Position numbers and translations under genes: made by a program
From: Lachnospiraceae bacterium UBA7480
Lineage (GTDB): Bacteria; Bacillota; Clostridia; Lachnospirales; Lachnospiraceae
Direction: 5' to 3'
NCBI GenBank assembly: GCA_002479655.1
Contig: DLOQ01000023.1
Location: forward strand, 24,324-30,430
DNA length: 6,107 nt
In this document: positions 1 through 6,028 of the stretch, in pieces
Numbering within the stretch: the first letter of the stretch is position 1
How the letters are laid out: every line of letters starts with the position of its first letter
Notes under the pieces: generated by a model
What the model was told of the DNA's origin: nothing
Seen by the model: only the letters and a program-made list of their open reading frames with translations
The model's database searches: none

Positions 1-479
1 ATTTCATGCCCCTTAAAATGCGTCAGGGAAATGAAGATATCAGCATCCATGATCGCCTGTCCTATCTTCGCCTCCTTCACGTATTCGCCATTGATGGGAA
101 CAAGAGCCTCATCCGTGCCCTTCAATCCGTCGCCGATGATCACATGACAGCCGGTCTGCAGCGGCGAAAATCCATTGACATATGCCGTATCCAGATGATC
201 CAGCGCATTTTTCCTGCTGCCGACATATAACGTATTACAATCCGTCAAAAACGGCCTGCCGCCCAATTCCTTTACATAATCGGCAACCACCTTGGCATAA
301 TTCGGACGCAGAAACGCAAGATTACCATACTCGCCAAAATGAATCTTGATCGCCGCGTATTTATCTTTAAAATCGATCTGCTCAAATCCTGTTGTCTTCA
401 TCAGTCTGTGTAATTTCTGCAGCAGATTTTCATGTTCCGTTGCTTTAAATGTCGTGAAATATACCTTTGCCTGTGGCAT
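1..479 (-). CDS. DUF362 domain-containing protein (N-terminal part, cut by window edge)
   Basis: Reading the minus strand from the ATG at 477-479 gives 159 open codons that run off the left edge, so the C-terminus is missing. The product begins MPQAKVYFTTFK and contains KIHFGEYGN (residues 45-53), then FLRPNYAKVV, FLTDCNTLYVGSRKNA and, at the end, THFKGHE (153-159). This pattern is typical of DUF362 proteins, a family of about 300-400 residues that often carries a 4Fe-4S ferredoxin-like segment further downstream; that part is outside the window and cannot be checked. The precise reaction is unknown. The start is supported by a GGAGG (490-494) 10 nt upstream. It lies 71 bp after the stop of the membrane protein gene with no clear terminator between, so it could be the last gene of the minus-strand series or have its own promoter. 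Family call is confident, function is not. Confidence 0.9.
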   Translation of the reverse strand, partial: MPQAKVYFTTFKATEHENLLQKLHRLMKTTGFEQIDFKDKYAAIKIHFGEYGNLAFLRPNYAKVVADYVKELGGRPFLTDCNTLYVGSRKNALDHLDTAYVNGFSPLQTGCHVIIGDGLKGTDEALVPINGEYVKEAKIGQAIMDADIFISLTHFKGHE

Positions 480-550
480 CCCTTTATTTCCTCCTTTTTC
501 ATTTCGCTCTGTTCATCATTCGCCTGCTAAAATTTTCTTATATAATTCCT

Positions 551-961
551 CTATACTCCCATGTAACGTTCAGCATAGGTAAGCCAATAAATATTAAGTA
601 TGATACAAACTATTGTCAGGGAAAAAAAGGTGAAAATCAGTTTCCTGTTCCTTATTTTTTCTTTGATTATCTTATATATGAAAAAAAGCAGAAAACAAAA
701 CGATAATGCACAATGCAGATACGTCAACCCCAAAACGTAGTAAATTATAACCATTAACCAAAAAGGAAAAATTATGAAACCTAATATATTTCCTATGGTA
801 TTGGGAAGTGAATTCAAAAAATTTACTATTTGGGGAACTAGTGTAATCAGCACAGCCGGCAACAAAAAGACGCAGTTTATTATTAAATATTTGCACCAAT
901 TCTGTGGAAAATTCTCTTTTATTGATGAAAAAAACTTTTTCAAATTAATCCTCCCTGTCAT
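551..961 (-). CDS. Hypothetical four-helix membrane protein, AT-rich
   Basis: An open frame of 136 codons encodes a strongly hydrophobic protein. I see four likely membrane segments at about residues 25-48, 58-78, 80-98 and 107-126, with basic patches before and after (KIIKEKIRNRK at 97-107). There is no signal peptide cleavage site, no recognised domain and no catalytic motif; I do not recognise the family. The ATG (959-961) overlaps the TGA of the DUF951 gene in an ATGA, which argues for translational coupling, because no good Shine-Dalgarno precedes it. The gene is much more AT-rich than its neighbours: 34 G+C in the 120 bases 601-720 (28%), against 33 of 60 (55%) at 1321-1380 inside the sirtuin gene. 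This suggests a recent or foreign origin. A small membrane anchor, immunity-type or transport accessory role is possible, but nothing in the sequence decides. Confidence 0.68.
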   Translation of the reverse strand: MTGRINLKKFFSSIKENFPQNWCKYLIINCVFLLPAVLITLVPQIVNFLNSLPNTIGNILGFIIFPFWLMVIIYYVLGLTYLHCALSFCFLLFFIYKIIKEKIRNRKLIFTFFSLTIVCIILNIYWLTYAERYMGV

Positions 962-1167
962 TGCAGTCTCTGCCCGGATACGCTTCGCACGGATTTTTCA
1001 AATGTTCTTCTGGGAAGCATGATCTCACGTTCACAGCCTTTACAGCGCAATTTAAAATCAGCTCCCGTCCGCAGGATCTCCCATTCCTTACTGCCGCAGG
1101 GATGGGGTTTTTTCATCTGCACAACATCCCCCGCCTGATATGGAATAACCTCTTTTTTCTTCTTCAC
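958..1167 (-). CDS. DUF951 domain-containing protein
   Basis: This small protein (69 residues from the chosen start) carries the hallmark block of DUF951: AGDVVQMKKPHPCG, then EWEILRTGADFKLRCKGC and a C-terminal IMLPRRTFEKSV. The family, whose Bacillus subtilis member is YyzM, is about 60-70 residues long. Its conserved Cys residues (in PHPCG and CKGC) suggest a metal site or redox-sensitive fold, but no function is established. The start chosen is GTG at 1165-1167, with GGAG (1176-1179) 8 nt upstream, giving a family-typical length. The frame stays open to a TTG at 1201-1203, which would add 12 residues (MDSIRNASGDTD) but has no convincing ribosome binding site. The stop overlaps the start of the downstream membrane protein gene by 4 nt. 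The sirtuin stop lies 125 bp upstream. Confidence 0.88.
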   Translation of the reverse strand: MKKKKEVIPYQAGDVVQMKKPHPCGSKEWEILRTGADFKLRCKGCEREIMLPRRTFEKSVRSVSGQRLQ

Positions 1168-1175
1168 ATCCGTAT

Positions 1176-1179
1176 CTCC
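1176..1179 (-). promoter_or_regulatory. Ribosome binding site deciding the DUF951 start
   Basis: GGAG on the minus strand, 8 nt before the GTG at 1165-1167. The longer reading from TTG at 1201-1203 has no comparable site, so this supports the shorter 69-residue protein. Confidence 0.55.
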
Positions 1180-1292
1180 GGAAGCGTTACGAATACTATC
1201 CAAATTTTTACCGACAATATATATCTGTTTTTGATTTCTTTTATCTGAAGCCGTGCTGATTGCCCTCTTTCTTTTTTATTTTCTTATTCACA

Positions 1293-2039
1293 CTAGCAGC
1301 GTATCTGCCCTAGGATCTCCCCAATATTACCGTGGAAGATATAATCCGCCGCTCCGTCTCTCGCTGTCGCGTCACGGTTGATCAGCACCAGCTTCTTACC
1401 GCGGTAATAATCGATCAGTCCTGCCGCCGGATATACCACAAGTGATGTCCCGCCGATGATCAGCATATCCGCCTCACGAATGCGCTGAATGGATTCCTGT
1501 AAAATCCCCTGATCCAGTCCCTCTTCATACAGCACGACATCCGGTTTGATATCCCCTCCGCAATGATCACATACAGGGATCTCATCGCTGTCATACATAT
1601 ACTGCACGTCAAATGATTTCCCACACTTTTCACAGTAATTGCGAAGTACGCTTCCATGAAGCTCCAGCACCTTTTTACTTCCTGCCATCTGATGCAGTCC
1701 GTCAATATTCTGGGTAATCACGGCTTTCAGCTTGCCGCACTGCTCCAGCTCAGCCAGTTTCTTATGAGCTGCATTGGGCAGAGCCTTTTCTTCTCCGGGA
1801 ATATCCGCTGTCTTACTCAAAAGCTTATCCTTGTAAAAACGATAAAATTCCTTTTTATGCTGTACATAAAAAGTATGGGAAAGCATCATTTCGGGAGGAT
1901 AATCATAATGCTGACTGTAAAGTCCGTCCACACTCCTGAAATCTTTGATCCCGCTTTCCGTAGATACTCCCGCTCCTCCAAAAAATACAATGTTATCCGA
2001 TCCATCGATCAACTCCTGCAGCTTCGCTATGTCCGCCAT
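1293..2039 (-). CDS. Sir2-family NAD-dependent protein deacylase (sirtuin)
   Basis: The 248-residue product is a full-length bacterial sirtuin, a cytoplasmic enzyme that removes acyl groups from lysines while consuming NAD+, releasing nicotinamide and O-acyl-ADP-ribose. Visible landmarks in order are the NAD-binding loop GGAGVSTESGIKDFRS (21-36), TQNIDGLHQMAG (109-120), the catalytic histidine H128 in LELHGS, the zinc-ribbon cysteines C136/C139 and C157/C160, DVVLYEEGL (167-175) and GGTSLVVYPAAGL near the C-terminus. All key residues are present. It lacks an obvious Tyr/Arg pair of the CobB desuccinylase type, so deacetylation is the likeliest activity (inference). One oddity is Lys32 where many members have Pro (GIPDFR). 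The ATG is preceded by AAGGAGGG (2046-2053) with 6 nt spacing. It lies 48 bp after the small gene downstream of recU. Homologues are called CobB in E. coli and SrtN in B. subtilis. Confidence 0.95.
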   Translation of the reverse strand: MADIAKLQELIDGSDNIVFFGGAGVSTESGIKDFRSVDGLYSQHYDYPPEMMLSHTFYVQHKKEFYRFYKDKLLSKTADIPGEEKALPNAAHKKLAELEQCGKLKAVITQNIDGLHQMAGSKKVLELHGSVLRNYCEKCGKSFDVQYMYDSDEIPVCDHCGGDIKPDVVLYEEGLDQGILQESIQRIREADMLIIGGTSLVVYPAAGLIDYYRGKKLVLINRDATARDGAADYIFHGNIGEILGQIRC

Positions 2040-2087
2040 GTCTTACCCTCCTTATTTCGCCATTTCTCTATATTTAAAATGTATTCC

Positions 2088-2297
2088 TTATCTGTAATTT
2101 GCATAATATTCTTTCAGATGATTTCTGATATCCTGCGGTGTAACAGGAATCTCCGTATCTAAGAAAGGATATTCTAAATGCACTTTTTTATCTTGAGATA
2201 TGATATGCACTCTATGACCGTACTCATTGATTCTCACATACCAATAATAGTTTATCCCTTCATATGTAATTTTGCGTTTATTTTTTCCATTTATCAT
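2088..2297 (-). CDS. Small uncharacterised protein downstream of recU
   Basis: A 69-residue protein that I do not recognise. It has a basic N-terminus (MINGKNKRKITYEG), an aromatic, strand-like middle (YYWYVRINEYGHRVHII), then HLEYPFLDTEIPVTPQDIR and a terminal helix rich in Tyr. There are no Cys pairs, membrane segments or signal peptide, so it is probably a small cytoplasmic protein. The ATG chosen (2295-2297) lies 1 nt past the recU stop, with GAAGG in the recU 3' end as a weak ribosome site. An in-frame ATG at 2319-2321 would overlap recU by 23 nt and add 8 residues (MRRMRQNS). The tight spacing points to co-transcription with recU and possibly coupled translation. The protein-like amino-acid pattern and the operon position support it as a real gene; a functional link to recombination is only a guess from position. 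Confidence 0.68.
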   Translation of the reverse strand: MINGKNKRKITYEGINYYWYVRINEYGHRVHIISQDKKVHLEYPFLDTEIPVTPQDIRNHLKEYYANYR

Positions 2298-2298
2298 G

Positions 2299-2841
2299 CT
2301 ATTTTGCCGCATCCTTCTCATCCAGATCCATCTGTACCATCTCCAAATAAGGCACCAGCACGCCTTTTTTAAGAGGGATCCAGTAATCAGGATTCAATTC
2401 TTCTACCCGAAAACTCTTCCTGCCGCCTGCCTTTGCGCGTTCCCAGAACACCAGAAGCTCATCCAGTCTGAGATAATAAAACCTGTCTATTTTTGTAAAA
2501 TAAATCAGGAAAAATGCCACTCCATTCTGTTTCTCAAAATCCTTCATAAAAGCTACCTGATGTTCATGGATATTCTGTAGTGAAAAAGTTTCAACGGCAC
2601 ATTCCTTTGCATCAAAGCACACCGGAATCCCCTGCACCGCGCCAATATAATCCACCGTACTTTTCTGGTCAAAATATGCCAGCGTGATATGCCTGCTTTC
2701 TTTATCTATATTGATAGGAGTAATCGGAGTCGGCACCTTCTGAATCAATGCAAGACCCTTTTCCCTATACTTTTCATTGGTCCGGTTCACCATCTCTTCC
2801 AGTGTTGAACCTCTAAGCCCTCTTGTTCCCCATGTACTCAT
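2299..2841 (-). CDS. recU: RecU Holliday junction resolvase
   Basis: This 180-residue protein is the Gram-positive Holliday junction-specific endonuclease, which cleaves four-way DNA junctions during recombinational repair and chromosome segregation. The RecU signature runs through the sequence: WGTRGLRGSTLEEMVNRTN (4-22), PTPITPINI (37-45), STVDYIG (61-67), CFDAKE (75-80), LQNIHEHQ (88-95) and AGGRKSFR near residue 140. By comparison with B. subtilis RecU the metal and catalytic residues correspond to Asp64, Asp77 and Lys79; the position that is Glu in Bacillus is Asp here. The N-terminus is shorter than in Bacillus (206 residues), lacking about 30 residues before the conserved part. The ATG at 2839-2841 has only a weak GGTGG upstream. 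It is the first gene of the minus-strand series, divergent from the response regulator. The usual ponA partner is not seen here. Confidence 0.93.
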   Translation of the reverse strand: MSTWGTRGLRGSTLEEMVNRTNEKYREKGLALIQKVPTPITPINIDKESRHITLAYFDQKSTVDYIGAVQGIPVCFDAKECAVETFSLQNIHEHQVAFMKDFEKQNGVAFFLIYFTKIDRFYYLRLDELLVFWERAKAGGRKSFRVEELNPDYWIPLKKGVLVPYLEMVQMDLDEKDAAK

Positions 2842-2912
2842 GCTGCCACCGCTAAAATTATTTTACATTCCCGATTTTCTATGGAAACATCAAACACAAT
2901 GATCACTGTTTT

Positions 2913-2941
2913 ATACTATCATAATTTAGCTGCATTTACAA
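2913..2941 (-). promoter_or_regulatory. Candidate sigma-A-type promoter for recU and downstream genes
   Basis: On the minus strand, TTGTAA (2936-2941) and TAGTAT (2913-2918) are separated by exactly 17 nt. Each matches the housekeeping consensus at 4 of 6 positions. The leader to the recU ATG would be roughly 65 nt. In AT-rich DNA such matches occur by chance, so this is only moderately supported. Confidence 0.4.
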
Positions 2942-2973
2942 GTTGGACACCCGTTAGAATCAACACTTCATTT

Positions 2974-3010
2974 CCTTTCGTTACATTTCAAACCGCCTTT
3001 CGCTACATTT
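2974..3010 (+). promoter_or_regulatory. Candidate LytTR response-regulator operator (two direct repeats)
   Basis: CCTTTCGTTACATTT (2974-2988) is repeated as CCTTTCGCTACATTT (2996-3010), 14 of 15 identical with a 22-bp period. LytTR-domain regulators such as AgrA are known to bind pairs of short direct repeats about two helical turns apart, upstream of the -35 region. The second copy ends 66 bp before the regulator's start codon. An AT-rich -10-like TAAATA (3043-3048) with a poor -35 lies downstream, as expected of an activator-dependent promoter. The AgrA-like GTT core appears in copy 1 only, so the exact recognition sequence is inferred. Confidence 0.6.
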
Positions 3011-3063
3011 AGCAAAAAAACACAAAATTTTTGCCGATAAATTAAATAGAGAGATAGCAGACA

Positions 3064-3068
3064 GGGAG
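3064..3068 (+). promoter_or_regulatory. Ribosome binding site deciding the response regulator start
   Basis: GGGAG lies 8 nt before TTG at 3077-3079. The alternative GTG at 3068-3070 overlaps this site and would have only an AGG 3 nt away, so TTG is preferred; it also gives the family-typical N-terminus MEIAIVDDE. Confidence 0.55.
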
Positions 3069-3076
3069 TGAGGAAT

Positions 3077-3787
3077 TTGGAGATCGCAATTGTTGATGAT
3101 GAAAAAATGATTCTGGGACATATCCGTGAAATGATAGAAAACCGGAAGCCGGACTGTAATGTGACCTGCTTTTTGTCCGGAAAAGAACTTCTTGCCGCAG
3201 CAAAGCCGTTTGACATTATTTTTCTTGACATACAAATGGATGGGATGAATGGCATTGAAGCTGCAAAGGAAGTAAGGAAAAATAACGCAGATACCGTTTT
3301 AATATTCGTTACGGGCATAAAGGAATATGTGTTTGAAGCCCTTGACATATATGCGTTCCATTATCTGCTAAAGCCCGTCACGGAACAGAAATTCACGGAA
3401 GTTTTTGAACAGGCGTTAAGGGAAGCAGAGTTGCGGAAAATGCGCCGTAAAAAACAGCTTTTTATCAATACAAGGAACAAGGGAATTACAATAGACGCAG
3501 ATAATATCCTGTATATCGAAAGCGTATCAAGAAAAGTGGAAATTCATACCATACAGGAAGTCATTGAAGCTTACGGCGCACTTGGAGAACTGGAAACGCA
3601 GCTTGGCAGGGCTTTTTACCGCTGCCACCGGGGGTATCTTGTAAATATGGCGCATATCAAGGAATACAAAAGAGACTGTATAACGCTTACGGGCGGCAAT
3701 ATCGTCTATTTGTCAAAGAAAAAATACGGTGAATTTGTAAATGCATATATGTGGTACTTACAGAATGGAGGAGCTTCCGGTGTATAG
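3077..3787 (+). CDS. LytTR-family (AgrA-like) response regulator
   Basis: This 236-residue protein is a two-domain transcription factor. The N-terminal receiver domain (about 1-115) has the acidic pair Asp7/Asp8 in IAIVDDE, the phospho-acceptor Asp51 in IIFLDIQMDGMNG, Thr79 in FVTG and Lys99 in LLKPV. The C-terminal part (about 132-230) is a LytTR DNA-binding domain, recognised by GITIDADNILYIES, the YRCHRGYLVNM block and NIVYLSKKKYGEF. It should be phosphorylated by the kinase encoded immediately downstream and then bind paired direct repeats such as those at 2974-3010, implying autoregulation (inference). TTG is chosen as start because of its well-placed ribosome site; GTG at 3068 would add three residues. 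The 3' end overlaps the kinase gene by 8 nt and carries that gene's ribosome binding site, so the two are almost certainly co-transcribed. All receiver residues needed for activity are present. Confidence 0.93.
   Translation: MEIAIVDDEKMILGHIREMIENRKPDCNVTCFLSGKELLAAAKPFDIIFLDIQMDGMNGIEAAKEVRKNNADTVLIFVTGIKEYVFEALDIYAFHYLLKPVTEQKFTEVFEQALREAELRKMRRKKQLFINTRNKGITIDADNILYIESVSRKVEIHTIQEVIEAYGALGELETQLGRAFYRCHRGYLVNMAHIKEYKRDCITLTGGNIVYLSKKKYGEFVNAYMWYLQNGGASGV
3767..3773 (+). promoter_or_regulatory. Ribosome binding site deciding the histidine kinase start
   Basis: GGAGGAG sits inside the last codons of the response regulator gene, 6 nt before GTG at 3780-3782. Upstream in-frame ATGs at 3741 and 3765 lack such a site, and the membrane region begins just after the GTG. 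Confidence 0.65.
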
Positions 3788-5255
3788 TCTAATAGATTTG
3801 ATTTTAATGGTTTTCGAGGTGGTTTCCATCCTGCTTCAAGGATACTGCCTGCAATATTTTTTAGGGAGCTTTTTGGAGGGCAGGACTAAAAGCCGTTTTC
3901 ATGGGCTTTATGTAACGGCTGCTTATGGGCTGTCACGGCTATGTATCTATTGGCTTCCCCCAACAGGATATGAAAGTGTAAAGACCGTCTGGAAAACGGC
4001 GCTATCCCTTTGTATTCTGCTTGTCATAACAATGTGTTTTTATAAAGCGTTTCATGTGGTTACGCTCTTTCTTGTGGCTGCTTTCCGTGCAATCGCTGAT
4101 ATTAGTGCTTTCGTGGCGCTTATCCTGCTTGATAAACCAGTGGATAAACTGCTTATGGTTTGGAACCTGTGCATGGAGAAAGGGATTATCACTTCTGAAA
4201 AAACCTTTGAAACAGTCATAAATATCAGTGTAATCGGAAATCAGATTTTTCTGGAAGCCGCTGTTATTCTGTTGCTGTACCTGTCACTGAAAAGAATTGT
4301 GTGCAATTATAGGGAAAAGGACTATGCTATCCGGAGGACAGAATTGTTATCTATCCTTACCCCGGCTGTGATAAGTCTGCTGTTATGTGCGCTGCTCCGT
4401 ACTATCCTCTTTACAGTAGGAGAAAATGGTGTGGAAATGGTGTATGATAAATACCCATTGTTATTGGTAATCCTCCCCGCAATCCTGCTTTTGTCGCTGC
4501 TGTCTATCCTGTATGGGGTAAAGCTGTTTCAAGACACGGTTGATCTGAACAGAGAACGGAGCAACAGGATCATACTGGAAACCCAAATAGTGGGCATGCA
4601 GGAGCATATAGCGGAGATGGAACGTATCTATTCCGGCATACGGAGCATGAAACACGATATGAAGAATACGCTTTCCGTTGTCCTGCGGCTTGCCGCTGAA
4701 AAAGGGGAAAGTGAAAATGAAGAACTGCAAGCCTACCTGTCGGAACTAAACCAGACTTTTGACAGTCTGGACTTTAGCTTTAAGACGGGAAACAGCGTGA
4801 TTGACACGCTGCTCAACATGAAATACCATGAAGCGTTACGCCTTGTTCCGGACTTGCAGATAGATGTAAAGGAACTGCTTCTCCCCCGTGATCCGGCTAT
4901 CCAAAGTTATGACATAGCTATTATCTTAGGCAACGCGTTAGACAATGCAATGGAAGCGTGCCGGAAGCTAAAGGGAAAAGAGCCGGAAGCGAAAACCTTT
5001 ATCCGTCTGTCATCTTTCCAAAAGGATAAATTGTTAATCTTCAAGATAGAAAACAGCTTTGACGGAACGCTGAAACAAAAACGACAGGCAGGGCTTCCCG
5101 AAACGGATAAAGCAGACAAAGAAGTACATGGAATAGGACTTGCAAATATCAAAAATACAGCAGAGAAATATCAAGGCGCAATGGATTATAAGATAGACGG
5201 CAAAGTATTTATCCTTTCCGTTATGATGAAAAATGAAAGGAGCATGGAGAAATGA
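3780..5255 (+). CDS. AgrC-like sensor histidine kinase with GHKL ATPase domain
   Basis: The 491-residue product is a membrane sensor kinase. Its N-terminal half has about seven hydrophobic segments (roughly residues 5-30, 42-60, 69-88, 91-117, 152-173, 189-211, 225-250), the layout of peptide-sensing AgrC/VirS-type kinases. A helical linker leads to the phospho-acceptor His292 in SMKHDMKN. The ATPase domain of the HATPase_c_5 kind follows, with the N-box IILGNALDNAMEAC (381-394, with Asn385 and Asn389) and the G-box VHGIGLANIKNTAEKY (449-464). All catalytic landmarks are intact. GTG at 3780 is chosen for its GGAGGAG site; it overlaps the regulator stop by 8 nt, so translation is probably coupled and the regulator is the obvious partner. 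In Agr systems the ligand is a cyclic peptide made by AgrB from AgrD; neither is in this window, so the signal is unknown. The 3' end overlaps a 12-codon ORF. Confidence 0.93.
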   Translation: MYSLIDLILMVFEVVSILLQGYCLQYFLGSFLEGRTKSRFHGLYVTAAYGLSRLCIYWLPPTGYESVKTVWKTALSLCILLVITMCFYKAFHVVTLFLVAAFRAIADISAFVALILLDKPVDKLLMVWNLCMEKGIITSEKTFETVINISVIGNQIFLEAAVILLLYLSLKRIVCNYREKDYAIRRTELLSILTPAVISLLLCALLRTILFTVGENGVEMVYDKYPLLLVILPAILLLSLLSILYGVKLFQDTVDLNRERSNRIILETQIVGMQEHIAEMERIYSGIRSMKHDMKNTLSVVLRLAAEKGESENEELQAYLSELNQTFDSLDFSFKTGNSVIDTLLNMKYHEALRLVPDLQIDVKELLLPRDPAIQSYDIAIILGNALDNAMEACRKLKGKEPEAKTFIRLSSFQKDKLLIFKIENSFDGTLKQKRQAGLPETDKADKEVHGIGLANIKNTAEKYQGAMDYKIDGKVFILSVMMKNERSMEK

Positions 5256-5290
5256 CAAGGAATTATAAGCAGCTAATAAATGACGGATAA
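5252..5290 (+). CDS. 12-codon micro-ORF overlapping the kinase stop (leader, remnant or peptide)
   Basis: An ATG at 5252 overlaps the kinase stop (ATGA) and has AAAGGAG (5236-5242) 9 nt upstream, a near-ideal ribosome binding site. It encodes MTRNYKQLINDG and then stops at TAA. The peptide is polar, with no Cys and no hydrophobic core, so it is not an AgrD-type precursor. It could be the surviving start of a gene lost by deletion, a translated spacer, or chance. The initiation signal is better than expected by chance; function is unknown. Confidence 0.3.
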   Translation: MTRNYKQLINDG

Positions 5291-5336
5291 ACCATCATTA
5301 GTAAGATCAAATAACAATAAATTATTAAATTATATC

Positions 5337-5344
5337 AAGGAGGG
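5337..5344 (+). promoter_or_regulatory. Ribosome binding site deciding the DUF6033-like start
   Basis: AAGGAGGG lies 7 nt before the ATG at 5352-5354. An in-frame ATG at 5280 would place this site inside the coding region and adds 24 residues that do not resemble the protein's usual MAI-type start. Confidence 0.75.
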
Positions 5345-5351
5345 CAAAATT

Positions 5352-6008
5352 ATGGCAATTACCGGTATCAGAAACAACTACGACAATGTGTATGAAAATA
5401 CATATGTCACACAAAAAAATGAGACAGCAAAGGAAGCAGGGACGAAAGATACTACATCTGTGCAGACAGGGAACACAAAGAAAGCAGGGACGGACAGCGT
5501 ATCAGACTATTATTCCTATTTACAGAAAAATTATGATTGTATGTCCGGTGGGAATGTAACAATATCCGGTGAGTATCTGAAGAAATGTTCGGGCAACTCT
5601 GCAAAAGCAAAGGAACTGGAAGATTTTCTGAAAAGAATTCCCGAACTGGAAAAGCAGGGATATGAACAGCTTTCAGCACAAAATAAGGCTTTGGGTGGAA
5701 CGGTAACCTATTATCAGCAGACATGGATGATTAACAAGGACGGCAGCATACAGAGTACCGTATATTCCGTAACGGAAACAGGTATGACCAATGCAGAAAG
5801 AATGAAGAAGAACATGGATGAGCGGTTGGAGAAACAGAAAGAAAAGAAAGAGGAAGAAGAAAAAGTAAAGGAGAAGAAAGAGGAAAAAGCGGAGCAGGAA
5901 ATCTCGGTCAAGTATGTGGAAGCGGAATCTGAATCGGAAGCAAAGGCAATGATGCAGAAAGAAAGACCAGAAGACGCCTATTATCCTAAATTTGATATGA
6001 ATGTTTAG
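5352..6008 (+). CDS. DUF6033-like protein with charged C-terminal coil
   Basis: The 218-residue protein resembles the DUF6033 family of Clostridia as I remember it; this call is from pattern memory, not a search, and no function is known. It starts MAITGIRNNYDNVYENTY, followed by a Thr/Lys/Gly-rich low-complexity stretch (about 20-50), a conserved-looking domain (about 51-146: SDYYSYLQKNYDCMSGG, ISGEYLKKC, KELEDFLKRIPELE, LGGTVTYYQQTW, STVYSVTETGMTNAER), a Lys/Glu-rich helix likely to be a coiled coil (147-182) and a short acidic tail. There is no signal peptide or membrane segment, so it is probably cytoplasmic unless exported by another route. It begins 96 bp after the kinase stop with no terminator between, so read-through from the sensor operon is plausible, though a separate promoter in the AT-rich gap cannot be excluded. 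A 16-codon near-repeat (KEAGT/KKAGT) lies in the linker. Confidence 0.75.
   Translation: MAITGIRNNYDNVYENTYVTQKNETAKEAGTKDTTSVQTGNTKKAGTDSVSDYYSYLQKNYDCMSGGNVTISGEYLKKCSGNSAKAKELEDFLKRIPELEKQGYEQLSAQNKALGGTVTYYQQTWMINKDGSIQSTVYSVTETGMTNAERMKKNMDERLEKQKEKKEEEEKVKEKKEEKAEQEISVKYVEAESESEAKAMMQKERPEDAYYPKFDMNV
5434..5492 (+). repeat. Short in-frame direct repeat in the DUF6033-like linker
   Basis: AAGCAGGGACG occurs at 5434-5444 and again at 5482-5492, 48 bp (16 codons) apart, encoding the similar KEAGT and KKAGT. This fits a small internal duplication in a low-complexity linker. Confidence 0.5.
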
Positions 6009-6028
6009 GATATAAGCGTTTTGAAAAA

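Larger units (their letters stand above)
2842..3076. other. Divergent intergenic region between recU and the response regulator gene
   Basis: This 235-bp AT-rich stretch separates genes reading outward on both strands. It holds a candidate minus-strand promoter (2913-2941), a 22-bp-period direct repeat (2974-3010) and the leader of the response regulator gene. No further gene, tRNA or intrinsic terminator is visible. Because it is shared, regulator binding here could in principle affect both directions. Confidence 0.7.

Noticed and set aside
480..550. Possible separate promoter for the DUF362 gene
   Set aside because: TATAAG-like AT-rich sequence is present on the minus strand but no good -35 at 16-18 nt; too weak to annotate.
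1656..2162. Plus-strand open frame opposite the sirtuin
   Set aside because: It is antisense to a gene with clear family motifs, has no recognisable protein pattern and no convincing start signal.
2948..2960. Third LytTR-like half site around CCCGTTAGA
   Set aside because: It has a GTT core but is 27 bp from the next core, out of phase with the 22-bp repeat, and flanking bases do not match.
3741..3779. Upstream in-frame ATG starts for the histidine kinase (3741, 3765)
   Set aside because: No ribosome binding site in front of them; GGAGGAG at 3767-3773 is placed ideally for GTG at 3780.
4461..5258. Minus-strand open frames opposite the histidine kinase
   Set aside because: They mirror the kinase coding sequence and show no family motif or ribosome site.
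5252..5290. AgrD-type autoinducer peptide
   Set aside because: The 12-residue product lacks Cys/Ser lactone residues in a suitable position, an amphipathic leader and an acidic tail of the expected length.
5280..5351. Longer N-terminus for the DUF6033-like protein from ATG 5280
   Set aside because: The AAGGAGGG site lies inside this extension and points to ATG 5352; the extra residues are AT-rich leader sequence.
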